Source: Plasmopara viticola
Lineage: Eukaryota > Oomycota > Peronosporomycetes > Peronosporales > Peronosporaceae
Direction: 5' to 3'
Assembly: GCA_001695595.3 (NCBI GenBank)
Contig: MBPM02000011.1
Span: forward strand, 186,001 to 250,000
DNA: 64,000 nt
The translations under genes and the position numbers were made by a program. The notes under the pieces are model-generated. The model searched no databases and was not told where the DNA came from. It saw only the letters and a list, made by a program, of their open reading frames with translations. This document shows positions 23,110-35,236 of this stretch, piece after piece. How positions within the stretch are numbered: the first letter of the stretch is position 1; each line of letters begins with the position of its first letter.

Positions 23110-26037
23110 ATGGCGAGAGAGCTGCTCTTCTCAGGGCAGCTACTTGCTGTGGCAGTGAATGAGCCCATTGCCACCCGCATGCACCCTAATAAAGAAGCTT
23201 TTTCTTTCTTGCAGAGGTTAGTCGAGCCTCTAGTGGTCGTGAGCTTCCATGGCCTTACTACTAGCGGCAAGACGGCGCTGATACAAAGTCTTTTGGGGCT
23301 CGACGAGGCGAAAGAGACTGAGTGCGAACTAGTATTGTACAAGCTATTTTATGTGTTTTATGGTAATGATAGTGTTTTCATCGATTGTTACAGTGGCGTA
23401 TGGCTGTACATTCAGCGTCTCAACTATTCCAACGCAAAGTACTTGGCCGTGCTGGACCGACCAGATTTTGGCGAAGACAAGGTTGTACTACGATCGGATG
23501 TTTTTCATCATCATTGACATACTTAGTCTTATGTTGAAAATACGGTAGCAATTGGATGCACTGCTGTATTATATCCTCGGGGGACTAAGCAGTGTGGTGG
23601 TGCACCATATCAGTGGTCTGCTTACCGCTGATGCTATCGATCCGTTCGCGTTCCTCGCTCCGAATGTGGAGGTAAACGACACACCACCAGCTGATGGTGC
23701 GAATAGAGACTGTACAAACGGAATTGATTTGACGGCTGAACATGTTTTGGGTGGTGATAGGCTTTCCACAATCGCCGACGCTGCTTTGGGTGTTGCAGGA
23801 CGTCACGACTAAAAAGCTAAAGGAGCAGGTTCAGGAGAGTGGGTTATCGCTGCAGAGGACCGAACAGACGTATTTATGCAATGCTTTGGCCGCGCTGCCT
23901 CATGACTCACCAAGTGCACGGGCGAGTATGTTTTTGGAAAGTGCTTTTTCGGACCAAAGGTGCTTTATTATATCCCAAAAAGGGACAGAAGCGTTTGAAA
24001 AACGTGTTGAAAAGCTTATGCGAGTATTTACCGACTCAATTCACAACCAGTATTTTGACAATGTTGTTTTAAACGGCCCACTCCTGGGGTCTATTATGGT
24101 TTCCATGCTAGCTCACACCGACAATGTCTTTATGGTAATTTCACGATTGCTTTACAACATCGTTTTTCGTTTCTAATTTGTCTTTGCTAATGGTCGACTG
24201 GCAGACATTTGAGAGCAAAATTTGGCAGGCATTAGTTCACGACTGCTGTCTCAACATAGTTGGAAACGGAGTCAAACTCTACAAGCTGCGTATGTCTGAA
24301 AGACTAGGCAACATTGTCGATATATCCGATCTAAAGGAATTCCAGCCAGCACTCTCAGCTCTTCAAGAGCATACGGAAGCGATTGAGGTGAATCTGTATA
24401 CGATAGTCATGTTGCAAATTGCTTCTTACACAGTTTCATTACTCGTTCTCTTCAGTTGCCTTGTGAAAGTGATGTGTTAAATGAAGTACACGATCTTGCG
24501 AAGCGTGAAGCAAAGGCAACTTTGCTTTTCATGAACCTTCAATCAAAAAGTCTCGGCACTTTACTTAAGGTATGCAGGAAGCATGCACTATGTAGCGTTT
24601 ACATAATACGCACTAATGGATATTTTACAGAAATTGTATCGTGAATTGGTGCAGTCACTATTTGCCACAATTCAGGAAAAAAACAATCGCATCTCTGCAA
24701 AGTGCTGCCAATCACTGCTTGCCACGCTTCACACTAAGATGACCAAAAAAGTGGATGCGCTCTTACAAGATGGAGACGACTACACTTTCCAGTCGACGGA
24801 ATTTAAGGTCATGGTTGTATGCAATTACGCTTTCAGCTTTGCTAAGCTCACGCCTCTTGCGTATTCATACTTGCCATACTTAGCGCTTTTATCATCAGTA
24901 TCAAGCCTACTTGTTTGAATTGATGGCGGAGTACACGGACCAAGCAAAAGGTTCAGTAAAGGTAATGTCGGATGTAACATTTATCGTTTGTTGCTGTAGA
25001 TAGATGTTACACCTTACTTTTATCTATACAGCGACAGGAGTTTGCAAAGTTTATGCACGATACAATTCGACCGCAACTTGCAGAATATTCAATTAAACTA
25101 GACAAGCTTCGCCAGCATGATACGGAATTGATTGAGAGAATTATTATAGAAAAAGAGAAGGAAATTGAGAATTTCAAAACCAAGCAAAAATCGTATCAAA
25201 TCGAGACTAGAGACGCTCAGGACAATGTCGATAGACAATTAGTACATGTTGCAAAACTTCAAGCCGTAAGCGTTCATCAAGGGGTGCATTTTTGAATTAA
25301 AGCCGTTTGTCTGACAAGCTATGCGTCATGCTTTGAATTGGTGCAGTTGCGAAAAGATGCGCTTGCTGGTGCCATCATTGATCTTACCAAGATGCACACG
25401 ATGGCCACTAAACAGAAGGAACTGCTCGAAGAGGCTGCATTTGTCTCGGTTCGTATATAAAATTGCGTATGGTACAAGGTTCTTGTTGTTGCTGACCCTT
25501 GATGATCATAACATAACCTTAGGTTCAACTCCCTGAACAAAAAGTAATTGAAGCAGCTCAGGAAAAAGAAGTGACTGAGCTGCAAGGTTATTTAATCAAG
25601 CAAGGCGGTGGTGGAAACGTGTTAAATCCCCTCGGGCGGAAAAATTGGAAACAACGATATTTCATACTTATCGGAGTCAATCTTGTCTATGCAAAGTCAA
25701 AGGACGACTACGAGCGTGGGAAAATTATTAAAGAGCTGTGCCTTACTGGGTAAGTAAATTCTTGAGAAGCGAATATGCTGCTTGCACTCTTAAGCTGTCG
25801 ACACTGCCGTACGATAGGTGCAAGATCGATCCATCGCGAGATGCTGGCGAAGGTTTTGACATCACCCCAGGAAAGTCAGCACATGTGTTCGAGCTGCAAA
25901 GGGGACTCTTTGAAAAGAATAGCAAAAAACGTTCATCGGCGGCGGACAGTGGTCGCGTCTTTAAGTTGCGAACTCAAAACATTCAAGAGCGCGACATGTG
26001 GATGTACAAGCTACGCCAAGCGGCAGGAGGGTACTAG
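23110..26037 (+). CDS. GBP-like GTPase with C-terminal PH domain, 12 exons
   Basis: Exons assigned by frame and GT-AG signals: 23110-23321, 23394-23499, 23549-23696, 23761-24134, 24205-24387, 24456-24569, 24631-24807, 24899-24961, 25032-25265, 25347-25448, 25523-25749, 25818-26037. They sum to 2,160 nt, or 719 residues, in one frame. The N-terminus has a P-loop (GLTTSGKT, about residue 50), GVWLYI in the place of the GBP switch region, and LAVLDRPDF where family members have LDTEG. PTLLWVLQDVT matches the GBP core strand before the RD motif. The middle is helical, with a Lys/Glu coiled coil near 480-540. A PH domain follows (GYLIKQGGGG... WKQRYFILIG ... RDMWMYKLRQAA). GBP/atlastin/dynamin relatives self-assemble on membranes, and the PH domain would supply lipid binding. 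The altered G3 motif makes GTP hydrolysis uncertain. Exon 1 and exon 3 donors are the least certain joins. Confidence 0.75.
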
Positions 26038-26451
26038 TGTTTTCACTGTAGTCCCCAATACTGCGGATCAATGCCAATCCTTTAGCATGAGGTTTCCGTT
26101 CTAGTCAATGCTTGAACTAAGGTCGAGAATAGCGCTGTGGTTTGTATGCATAGCGCGTGTAGTGGTGCTGGTCACTTAGGTGATAGGAGGTATCAATGGG
26201 CTAGAAGTAAGAGCATTTGTACAAATCTAACAAGGGGTGACGTTTTGCTCCAAGTGCTTGCGCCCGGTATATAAGAAGTCAAACTTAAGTCGATGCTTAT
26301 CGATAATAAAAATAAAAGACTCATACTTAAATCAAGTTCTTGTTTTTCAAGGCTACAACCATAAAAGGTATGCGTTAGTGCTTCCAAGTATCAACCCTTT
26401 GCTCCTTAACCCGACATGCTTTTAAAATCATGTCTCTTAGATAAAAATTAT

Positions 26452-26839
26452 TTAATTCGTAGGTAAGTATCGAGGTGGGACTGTTGGTCTTGGTGCTTCA
26501 CAACGACTCTGGCGAACTTTACCATCTGCCGACACATTTCTCTGCTTCAAACCACTTGGTTCTTTGTATCTCTTTTGCTGCTTTATATCGCTGATCGGTA
26601 GAGAGCTTGAACTCGTTTCTAGTACAAAATGTTCCGGTAAGTTATCGTTAACACCACGACATGGCTCCAAATTCCAACCTGAAATTCGATTTCTCCACTG
26701 CAGTGTCAAAGCGAACCGGGACACCACTACATTAACTATCAAACGCATCAAAGTTAAAACGAAACATTACGTGAGATGATGCGCATGTAAACTTACCAGG
26801 TTTTTCATCTTCTAGCACTCGTGAGCAAGAAGTGTTCAT
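26452..26839 (-). CDS. Small two-exon gene of unknown function (89 aa)
   Basis: The ATG at 26839 opens MNTSCSRVLEDEKPG. A GTAAGT donor follows at 26796, and a TTTCAG acceptor ending at 26679 restores frame into GWNLEPCRGVNDNLPEHF and on to a TAA at 26452. Exons are 26839-26797 and 26678-26452 (43 and 227 nt, exactly 90 codons with stop); the intron is 118 nt. The product is hydrophilic, Ser- and Lys-rich, with a proline-rich tail (PRPTVPPRYLPTN) and no signal peptide or membrane segment. I do not recognise the family. The clean splice signals and the frame restoration argue for a real gene. It converges on the GBP/PH gene, whose stop is 414 bp away. Confidence 0.5.
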
Positions 26840-29800
26840 GATTTCTCGCCTCGTTAAAAAAAGAGGGCTCCGGAATTAAATATAATGTCTGGTCTCCAAA
26901 ATAGATGCCGATTGATCTGCCTCGATAGGGTCGAAAGCAATATAAGCAATGCCAAGCTTCGAGTTATTGAGTGCCACTTTGTTGGCATCCCACAAACGTT
27001 TTTTGTTGCTGGCTATTTCCACGGAAGCTGTAAGCTTTTATATGTTAGTCATGCATTTATTTTGGCAAATGTTTTATTGATTAGAAACCGCAAATTGAAG
27101 CGATGACGCCACGCGATAGTTCCAGTACTGGCACTACGACATTACCAGCGCTGCCAATGTTTGATGTTGAATCATCAAATATATTTTTTGCATTGTAAAA
27201 GTTAGGAAAGGTGTGGGGTCGTTGCTTCTACACTTGCTTTATGCACGGTTGTTATTAGAGGTATTTTTAAATAGGACAAGCTTGAATTGGGTCTCTCAAT
27301 TTCAGTGATCTTGAAAACAAAGGCGCCACGACATTTCACTGTTTTCAAGTAGAACAAATTATTTGACGTGCAAGCTTAAGAGGACTCGCTGCTATAGCTC
27401 CAGTCTACAAGAAGTTGATCAGTCGACCGACAAATCTGCAGGCGGAAATTCGAGCAACTTTGACATTGTGACGAGTCACACAGCACGGAGGCGTGCAAGA
27501 AGATTAAGGATCTTTCGGTAATTATCGTTTACAGCACCCTCGCTGTTTTAATCCGATCAATATAATGCAATTTAAATACCAATGTATTTAGGGAAATGAT
27601 ACCGGGCAGGCACTTTTCGCTTGGGGGGGGCGGTATTTAGGGAAGGTGTCGATATTGGCTCCCATTTTGTTTCAATATCCTTTACTTTATAACTAGTATT
27701 TTACAAAATATATCTTCCTCAACTAACCTGGTCGAATTACATCAGGATAAGTATAATCCAACACTCGAATCGTTAGTCGGCTTCAACGTTATAACATTCA
27801 AATTGGCAGCAGAGAAGAAAGCTGCCAATTGACTGAGTCATTCTGAAATAACCAGATCAACTCTGAAGACATTTCTTTGTGCCACTGCTACGAAATTGGC
27901 CTAAATGAAACTAACGCCGCTAAGGCCGCGTCTAGACCATGGACGGCTAGCATTTAATAGCTTGGCCATACAAATGTTCTCACCAAAACGGACAGTAATG
28001 TCCATGGTGAATAGGGACCTAATTGATGAGGTCATCAAAATCAAGGCAAGAGAGGAAGGGCAAAGTCGTTAGAAAGAAGCATCATCACATTCCTCAAGCG
28101 CATTGTGTTGACGAAGTCACTAATAGAGACTATGTAACTCGCAAGTCGCCGTTCCATGAGAGGTCTTCTCATTATTTAAGAATGTGGTCCAACGAGGTAG
28201 AGTAGGACTTTTCAAATCGGTGCCACTCGTCAAGAAAGATCCCTTGTTCTAGCGCAACTTATTTATGGCTAAGCGCGTGGTTTTATTGCCGCTCAAAATT
28301 CACAAGAATTCTTCTCATCTCATCGTTTACGAAGCCTGACTTCGAAAGTACGCTCAACTACTCCTCAGTACCTCGATCGCAACGGCTTAAAGAAGCAGAT
28401 TTAAGTTCGAGTTAAAAGTGTGCTACAATTCAAAAGTAGTTTACAGTTGTGAGCTTAAAGTCCTTTTTGTTCACAAGCTTAATCAGATACAATTAATCTC
28501 CGAAGTGCATAGGCGCTGGGAATGAAGTTTGAAGCACGGGTATGACCATACCCCAGCGTGCAGCTAGAAATAACAGCTTACACAAGTAGCTTTCATAATT
28601 TCTGAATACAAGTTGCAATGGACTCTAAGCAGTCATTTAAAGCCAATAGGTGGCTCGAACGCGTTCTTGGAAGTGGGATAACTGGGTCGCTTTAAAATCA
28701 GCTCCTGATGTGCCTTCCCTTTTCGAAGAAGAAGCTTGGTCGTCAAGGCGTACCGAAGGAGGCCGTTTTTCTATGAGCTTTCTCCTTCTCATTGAGGAGC
28801 TGCAGTAAAAGTCGGCCTCGGCAATTAGGCCGCAGCTTCTTTGAGAAATTCCTCGGCCTCAAGTTCTGATACAAAATAGTTGTACTTGTTTGGTCATGTG
28901 AACCATGATCACTACAGTCGGATTGACCGTCGCATCTCTCATCGTGAGATCTTCAGAAACGCAAGTTTACCACAATAGGCATTTTACCCCTTTTGTCGGC
29001 CAGCATTTCCCTCGCTCTGGGGGTGCGACCTCTGTCAGTGACTACGAAATGCATTAGATAGGTCTTAACATTCTAGAGTATATTGTTGTCGGGCTTGCTG
29101 AAATCAAATTCAGTCCTAAAGGACACAAGTGTAGCCGAGCAAAGCAACATCGGCTGTTTTGTATACTGTAAAATAGGATACATGATCCGTGTTTTGACTA
29201 ATGATAAAAATGTGAAAATTTTGCTCGCCCAAGAGCGCTAAAGGGCGAAGCAAGCCTGCTCATCTTCTAGAAGGCAATTAGTATCGTCTCCTTTGTCACT
29301 GCGGACCGCACCTTGAGTCATTGAGAGCGAAGTGAGCATGGACGTGAAATCACAATCGCTTAAACTGGTGATGAGGTTGTAAAATGATGAGGCCGTCGGC
29401 TTTATCAATTTATAAATACGTTCATGAACTTCACGCCATTCTTGATCGCAGGCAAGATTATGCAAACGGTGGCAATTTCAAGGAGTGCCGAAAGGGACCT
29501 TATCCTCGCCTGTACCTTAATGTGTTTCTAGAAAACAAATCACTCTGGTAGAAGTGTTCCGAGAGCGAAAGCTCAGCTTTGGCTCGGTCAACGAGGTAAG
29601 AGCCGTTCGCGCCTGACCAGTAGTCATCTTGATGAACATTTTTATTTATTAAGCTTAGAAGTTTGGTTAAATTTGAAGTAAAAAGTCTTTTTTGTCCCCT
29701 TTCAACACCTTATATTTAGCGCTTTTTGCCGCCATAGATACACAAGTCTTTGATCTTTTGATCCTCAAAAGTGACTGCGCTTGTAGAGCTTAGTGCCATG

Positions 29801-32800
29801 CCGCCTTTCAGTTTTCTGACTGAAAGGAGATCTGAAAACTCAATTGACTCATCTATTTTAACGACACCGGTAGCTTGTCTCAGCAGTGCACACCGCTTGC
29901 TTAAAAGAAGCAAAAATTTTCCTTCCCGAAAACTCTGCCTCGTAAGCTTAGAAATGACGACAGGTTCTTTAAGTTTTATGTGTGGTCGAACACCCCTTTT
30001 CGTAATCAAGGCGAGTAGAAAAATTTAAGAACTTTTAGTGCATGGCTTTTCCACTTTCCCAGGTCGTAAGGAGAACAACGTGAGCAATAGAATGCGATTA
30101 AATAATTGGGATTATTTTCTGGTTAAGCCCTATTTATAAAATAATCTCTTCTAGGTAGGATCTATTATCACGTAAGTATTTTCTAAATATCTCAGTTTGC
30201 ATAACGTTGGGAATCCTATCGAAAGATAATAGCACCATCTCGTAAGGTTTTTCTTATCAGGGAGCCACTTCTTCTCACAAAAATTTGGCTTTACGCATTG
30301 ACACTTGACGGCTGCCAGTCTACTGGGACATGTAACCATAACGAAGCCAGATTCCATGGGAGTTGCCTTTGCTCTCAAGTATTTCTTATTACCAGAATTG
30401 ACCTTTGCGTCCAAGGCTGCATCATTTAAGAATTATGTGCCCGCACCAAAAGCCGCACATATCACAAAGGCTGTGCTTACGTCAAAAGTTGCGTCTGCCA
30501 CTAAAGTTGTTTTTCGGTGATATAAATAAGGGGAACGGCACAACAGCCCGACAAATACTAGACTGGCTCTTAGCCTAATAAGAATGCGAACAAGCCCCAC
30601 ATTATTGAAAGCGCTATCACAACAGCCTCGCCTCCCGATAAATACTGTCAAAGGTGCTAGACTCATGGCCACGTGAATGATCTAATCAGCAAAGTCGAGG
30701 AAGACATTTCGTGGTCCCCGGGGACCAAAGAAGCCGACTTGGGGTGATCTCTGCTCCTACTTCGTATTTCGAGTCTAATCTTAACTAAATATACGTATAG
30801 TACACGTAAATTTAGATTGGGCTAGCGAGTTTGAAGAGGAAGAAGGCACTTTTCAAATTTGTTATACTCTATAGTGTGAATCATGAATGCTCGTTGCTTT
30901 GCGAGCTGCGGGGGCTCTCCGGAAGATACTTCTCGTGGAGCAAGCTTAGAAGAATTTCGTTCAAACAGTGCCATTCATTTGGCGAGTTATTAAATAAGTA
31001 AGCGCGGGCCTGTTAGCACCGCATCAAATTTACTTTAAAGCCTCACATGGCGCTATAAAAAATAGACGACAAGATGAATTCAACCTGCTTCAGGAATTCC
31101 TTTGAGTCACAAAACGTCTATATTTCAATTGAGCGGACAACGCAAATCGCCAAAATTTGCAACTAGCAGCCAAACTACGTCAGACGAGATAGTTTCTGCA
31201 CGTGAGTTTATTTTACAATTTGCCACTGGATAAACTGAAGACAACTCATACACAATACGTCTCTGCTTGAACTAATGTCAAGCTAGACGATGGGACGCAG
31301 GTGGCCACCCATTTGTACATGTAAGTCACTACGCCATATTTTTTTGCGGCCTTTATTAGGCGCCCATGTGCTTTCATACGGATCTCACATTTTTTATTTC
31401 TCGGCTTTTAAAAACGCGACATCATCGGAAATGGACAGACTATCTGCCCACTAATAGCGATAAAACTTTGCTTGCATTATCATATCGCCACTTGCGTTTT
31501 TTATGCAGGTGGCGATATAGGGCTCTATGTTGGCACCCGATCTGTATACTTGATAAGTGGCTGGACAATAGAGTACATAGCCAAAGAACATCTCAAGACG
31601 CGCACTATTCGTGAGCAAACAAATGCCGTATCCTCTAAGGGACAAGCCATAAGATCAGCTTGTTCAGCGCGTCTTCTAAGCTCTGAGGCGGGTAATTGTG
31701 AAGCTCCATCCTCAGAGAGAACTAGTCGTAAAAAAAATCGACGACAAGTGCTACAAGGTGTTGCGGCTATTTTTTAAAAAAGGTTGATGATAGTCTCGAA
31801 CCTCCACTTAATAAATGACATAACACAAGTCACGGATGGCTGCCCACCCAAAAACAGTCGGACTCTCGATATTAATTTCTAAAAAACTGTCCTTCTGTTA
31901 ATATCACTTAGCTTATGTTACACGATATGATAGTACCACAAATGAGTGTGACACACGTTAAGCTCTGAATTCCGTGATTCTTCTGGATTTACATTGTTCT
32001 TTCGAAATTGCTATATACTGATCGTGCAACCGCGGATAGGGCATTACCTTACCCAGAAGCAGATGGTTTCGATACTAGAAATTCTGCTGTGGCCTTTCGA
32101 CTTTCCCGGCGTACGCCTTCATTATCCAGAAGCTAAATGTCTTCATTGGCCGCGTTTATCTCCGGCAGTAGTCTTTCTAACTCTCATCGAACAGTTCCTC
32201 TTTTGTGGGTGTAGACTTGTACTTCCTTGGCGCTTTAATCTGGCAATATCGTCTCCAGTAGTGCTGTGTCACCATGCGATTTTCTGGTCATTAATTTACC
32301 TCAGTCTGATCATGCACGACTTTAATTCGACTTTTGTTTGGCCGTTCATCACCTTTTCTTTTAAAAATTTGGATTGATCAGTCAATGGTTAGAGTAGTGC
32401 ATTCGTTTGATTGTCCATCTCGTTTTTGTCGTCCGTTGAAGATAAGACTACCAAGTTGTGCTATTTAACGTATATTCTTGAGCCAATAGTGACATAGTCT
32501 TGTCAAATCGGATGGCGACTCTTAGCAAGCCATGTGAGGGATTTAGTGTGAGCCTGAAAAACATGTAGCAATCATTGACGCTCGTGATTTTTTATAAGCA
32601 ACTTGTATCTGGGGACCTTCGCCGGCCCTTTAATAGATTGGGCAGGATTGACGGTCGTCATCCACTATAGGGCTTTTAACTTACGCTCTGACCGACAGCT
32701 GTCATTGTCCGTTTATATTGGTGAGGCCCTATGCGTCGCTGCATCTGCCATTTTTTTACCAAATCTCAGCTGATGTTTTGGTTTTAGCGACTGAGTCGAT

Positions 32801-35236
32801 AAGAAAGTGTTCACGTAGCATTTACTGGCGTCACGGATCATCCTCGCAGCCCCGACAAACAAAAATACATCGATAAGCCAAATTTACTCTCTTGCATTAG
32901 CACCTAGAAGTTGGGTTTTTTCAACGGTGCAGATCGTCGTGGTGGTGCGCAATACAGTGAGAGTACTATTGGGATGTCGTCGGACCGGCCTATGGAGCAT
33001 GTATTAATCTCCTTGCTGACCGGTCATGATACGGCTCGATACGACCCATATTTATGATTATTCGCTCTGTTCTTGCGCGATATGGAATTTAAGAGATCGT
33101 CATCAGATGTATATCCAATCGCTGTAGTTTCTTGAGTGTTTCGCAAAGACCACGTCCTAAGGATTAGTCTCTACTCGCCGTTCAACCATTTTTAGCGACG
33201 TTGAGTCGTCAAAGGCAAACCAACGTATCTTCATTGCATGTCAAGAGCTGCAGAAGTGTACCCAACGCTTGCGAATTAGATCTATGATATCGTTTTCTGT
33301 GGCACGGCTGAGTTGTCGGTAAAAAGCCAGTTAGAATTTTTTTCCTCGCAATTACGTCTATTGGTCTGAAGCCGATTCAGCGGCTTTCACGTATTTTGTA
33401 CCTCAATTTCTCTTCCAACCCTGTCCAGAGAATTATTCTAGCTCGAAGATTGCCGACATGTAAGGGGCGATCACCTGCGAGTCCATTTGATGAAGGTCAT
33501 CTTAATCGAGCAGGGACAGGCATGGGTGATATGTAACACTAAATCGTCTAGCTGAAACCGATCACCTCTTTACCTGATCAAGAGCTTATACCATGCCGAC
33601 CAGCTTGTAGACACGGATGATATCATGCGTAAGGAGATTGCGAATAAGCTAATGCGTGAGTATCTCATACGGAGCGCTGCTGCGTGGCCGTACAAATACT
33701 TAAATGATTGGAGTAGAACGACTTATCGGTGCGGCTATCATGATCTGCTGAATAAAATTTTCTACGAGATTGGTATGGTCCGGTCACACTGATTGTTTGA
33801 CCGCGTAGTATTCAATTTATCCAGAATAATGCAAATAATATCTTCACTTGGTCATTTTCGTTCAACTTTCGAATACTAGCGTGGCTATCTTGCCGATCAT
33901 CAAACTCTGTTAGCAAATATCATTCACCAAGCTAACTCCCATTACGCACTTCACCACATCTCCGTTCTCGATGATAGTGAGACCCTGCCAATAGGCCGCA
34001 GGGTTACGCTCCCCGCATCATATTAGGGTATGCTGCTTGGACGCTTCGTATGTGCTAACTTCTCGTCATCGCTCACGCCCTCATCTTCCTCGTCATCACT
34101 AATGGCGGTAGATTACAAATTTTCATCGCTGAAAATAGATACAATAAACGATTTGTATGTGTGCATTGCGCACTGCTATTAAGCGGTCAGGTCTTTTAAG
34201 TGTTACGGATAGTAGTTAGGATGTAATCTGACCAATTAATTCAGGTACAGGATTGAGACATAGAATGTTCAAATTGCGTATTCTCCCCCCAAGCCTGCGC
34301 CTAGCTTTTAGGCCCTTCTTTGGCCTCCCTTGCTTTTTTATACCATCCGTCAGAACTCGTCGTGCTTCTAATTTGAAAATGTTACCCCTTAAAATCTTCG
34401 GGTCAAGTCACTACTAGCGCCTTATCTGGTGCATTACCCGGCGAGACGATATCCTTATCTGCTATACTGGCGCGAATTCTTCCGCCAGGGCCAGAGAGCC
34501 TTAAAAAGAAGAAAATGCAAAGTCAGATGTAGCCCAATCATCTGTATGGAAGAAAATAACGACTATCCTTTCTGGTAACGTTAAATATTGTATCACACCA
34601 TCCTGACTCGAAACTTTGCACGCTCGTTTACTAAATTATAACTTTACCCTTCCTACTTAAACGCAGTCATCTTCAATCTACTTCTTTTGTCGATATATTC
34701 TAGCGGGTAAATGGTAGCCCTCTAATGTCGATTGAGCTCAAATGCTGCAAGCAGCCGATAACAGTACTAAAAAAAACAGATTGCTTCATCGACATGGTCC
34801 AATACGTCTTTTGGCCAGGTGTAAATCTAGTGATAAATCACGAAATAAAAGTCAGTTGGCAATAATTTTTATTATTTTTTCTAGCTTCCGAAAAGTGCAC
34901 GAAGCTGCAACTTTCCCATCACTTATTCTCTGTACCATCGATTTAAAAATATAGGTAATGTGATATTAAGTATTGGGCTCGGAAGGTACACAACGGTCGC
35001 GAAGTTTCATTTCTTCTGTCGCCTCGCTTGGCCATTATTGGTTTGTGGATTACAGTTCATCAATCGGCTTTTCGTTGACCACGACAGCCCCAGCAGAAAA
35101 TACAGAAACAACGACAGAAAAAAATCAAAATCATACTGAAAACAGGTGCGCGCAACAAGCGTTCAATCCGCTTGCCCTGCCCGTCTCCAAGTCAGTTGTA
35201 ACATCAGTCGACTTGCTATCAAAAATTCGACTGAGC
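26840..35236. other. 8.4-kb gene desert of decayed sequence
   Basis: No gene family is recognisable. The longest open frames (30009-29716 minus, 97 codons; 29465-29238 minus; 31472-31777 plus; 31994-32377 plus, which begins with TTG; and a stop-bounded plus frame at about 33553-33793 with ADQLVDTDDIMRKEIANKL) lack start context, partners and motifs. A short hairpin with arms near ATATCGCCAC lies at 31483-31516. An Ala/Lys-rich stretch at about 30400-30515 resembles one near 42920-42975, perhaps copies of one old repeat. The region looks like transposon debris. Confidence 0.45.
27591..27621. repeat. Solo terminal end of the 45-46 kb TIR element
   Basis: These 31 bases starting GGGAAATGATACCGGGCAGG are identical to the inward-reading right end of the element at 45014-46001. 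They are preceded by TGTATTTA and followed after a G-run by GGTATTTA, a near 8-bp duplication. No second end is seen, so this is a fragment or an extreme internal deletion of another family member. Confidence 0.75.

Noticed and set aside
23552..23812. 86-codon frame as a separate gene
   Set aside because: It is exon 3 of the GBP/PH gene read on into the following intron; the frame is restored by splicing at 23697/23760.
31472..31777. Candidate RxLR-type effector (ARLLSSEAGN ... SERTSR)
   Set aside because: No signal peptide, no true RxLR, and the frame starts in a hairpin-bearing intergenic stretch; the likeness is superficial.
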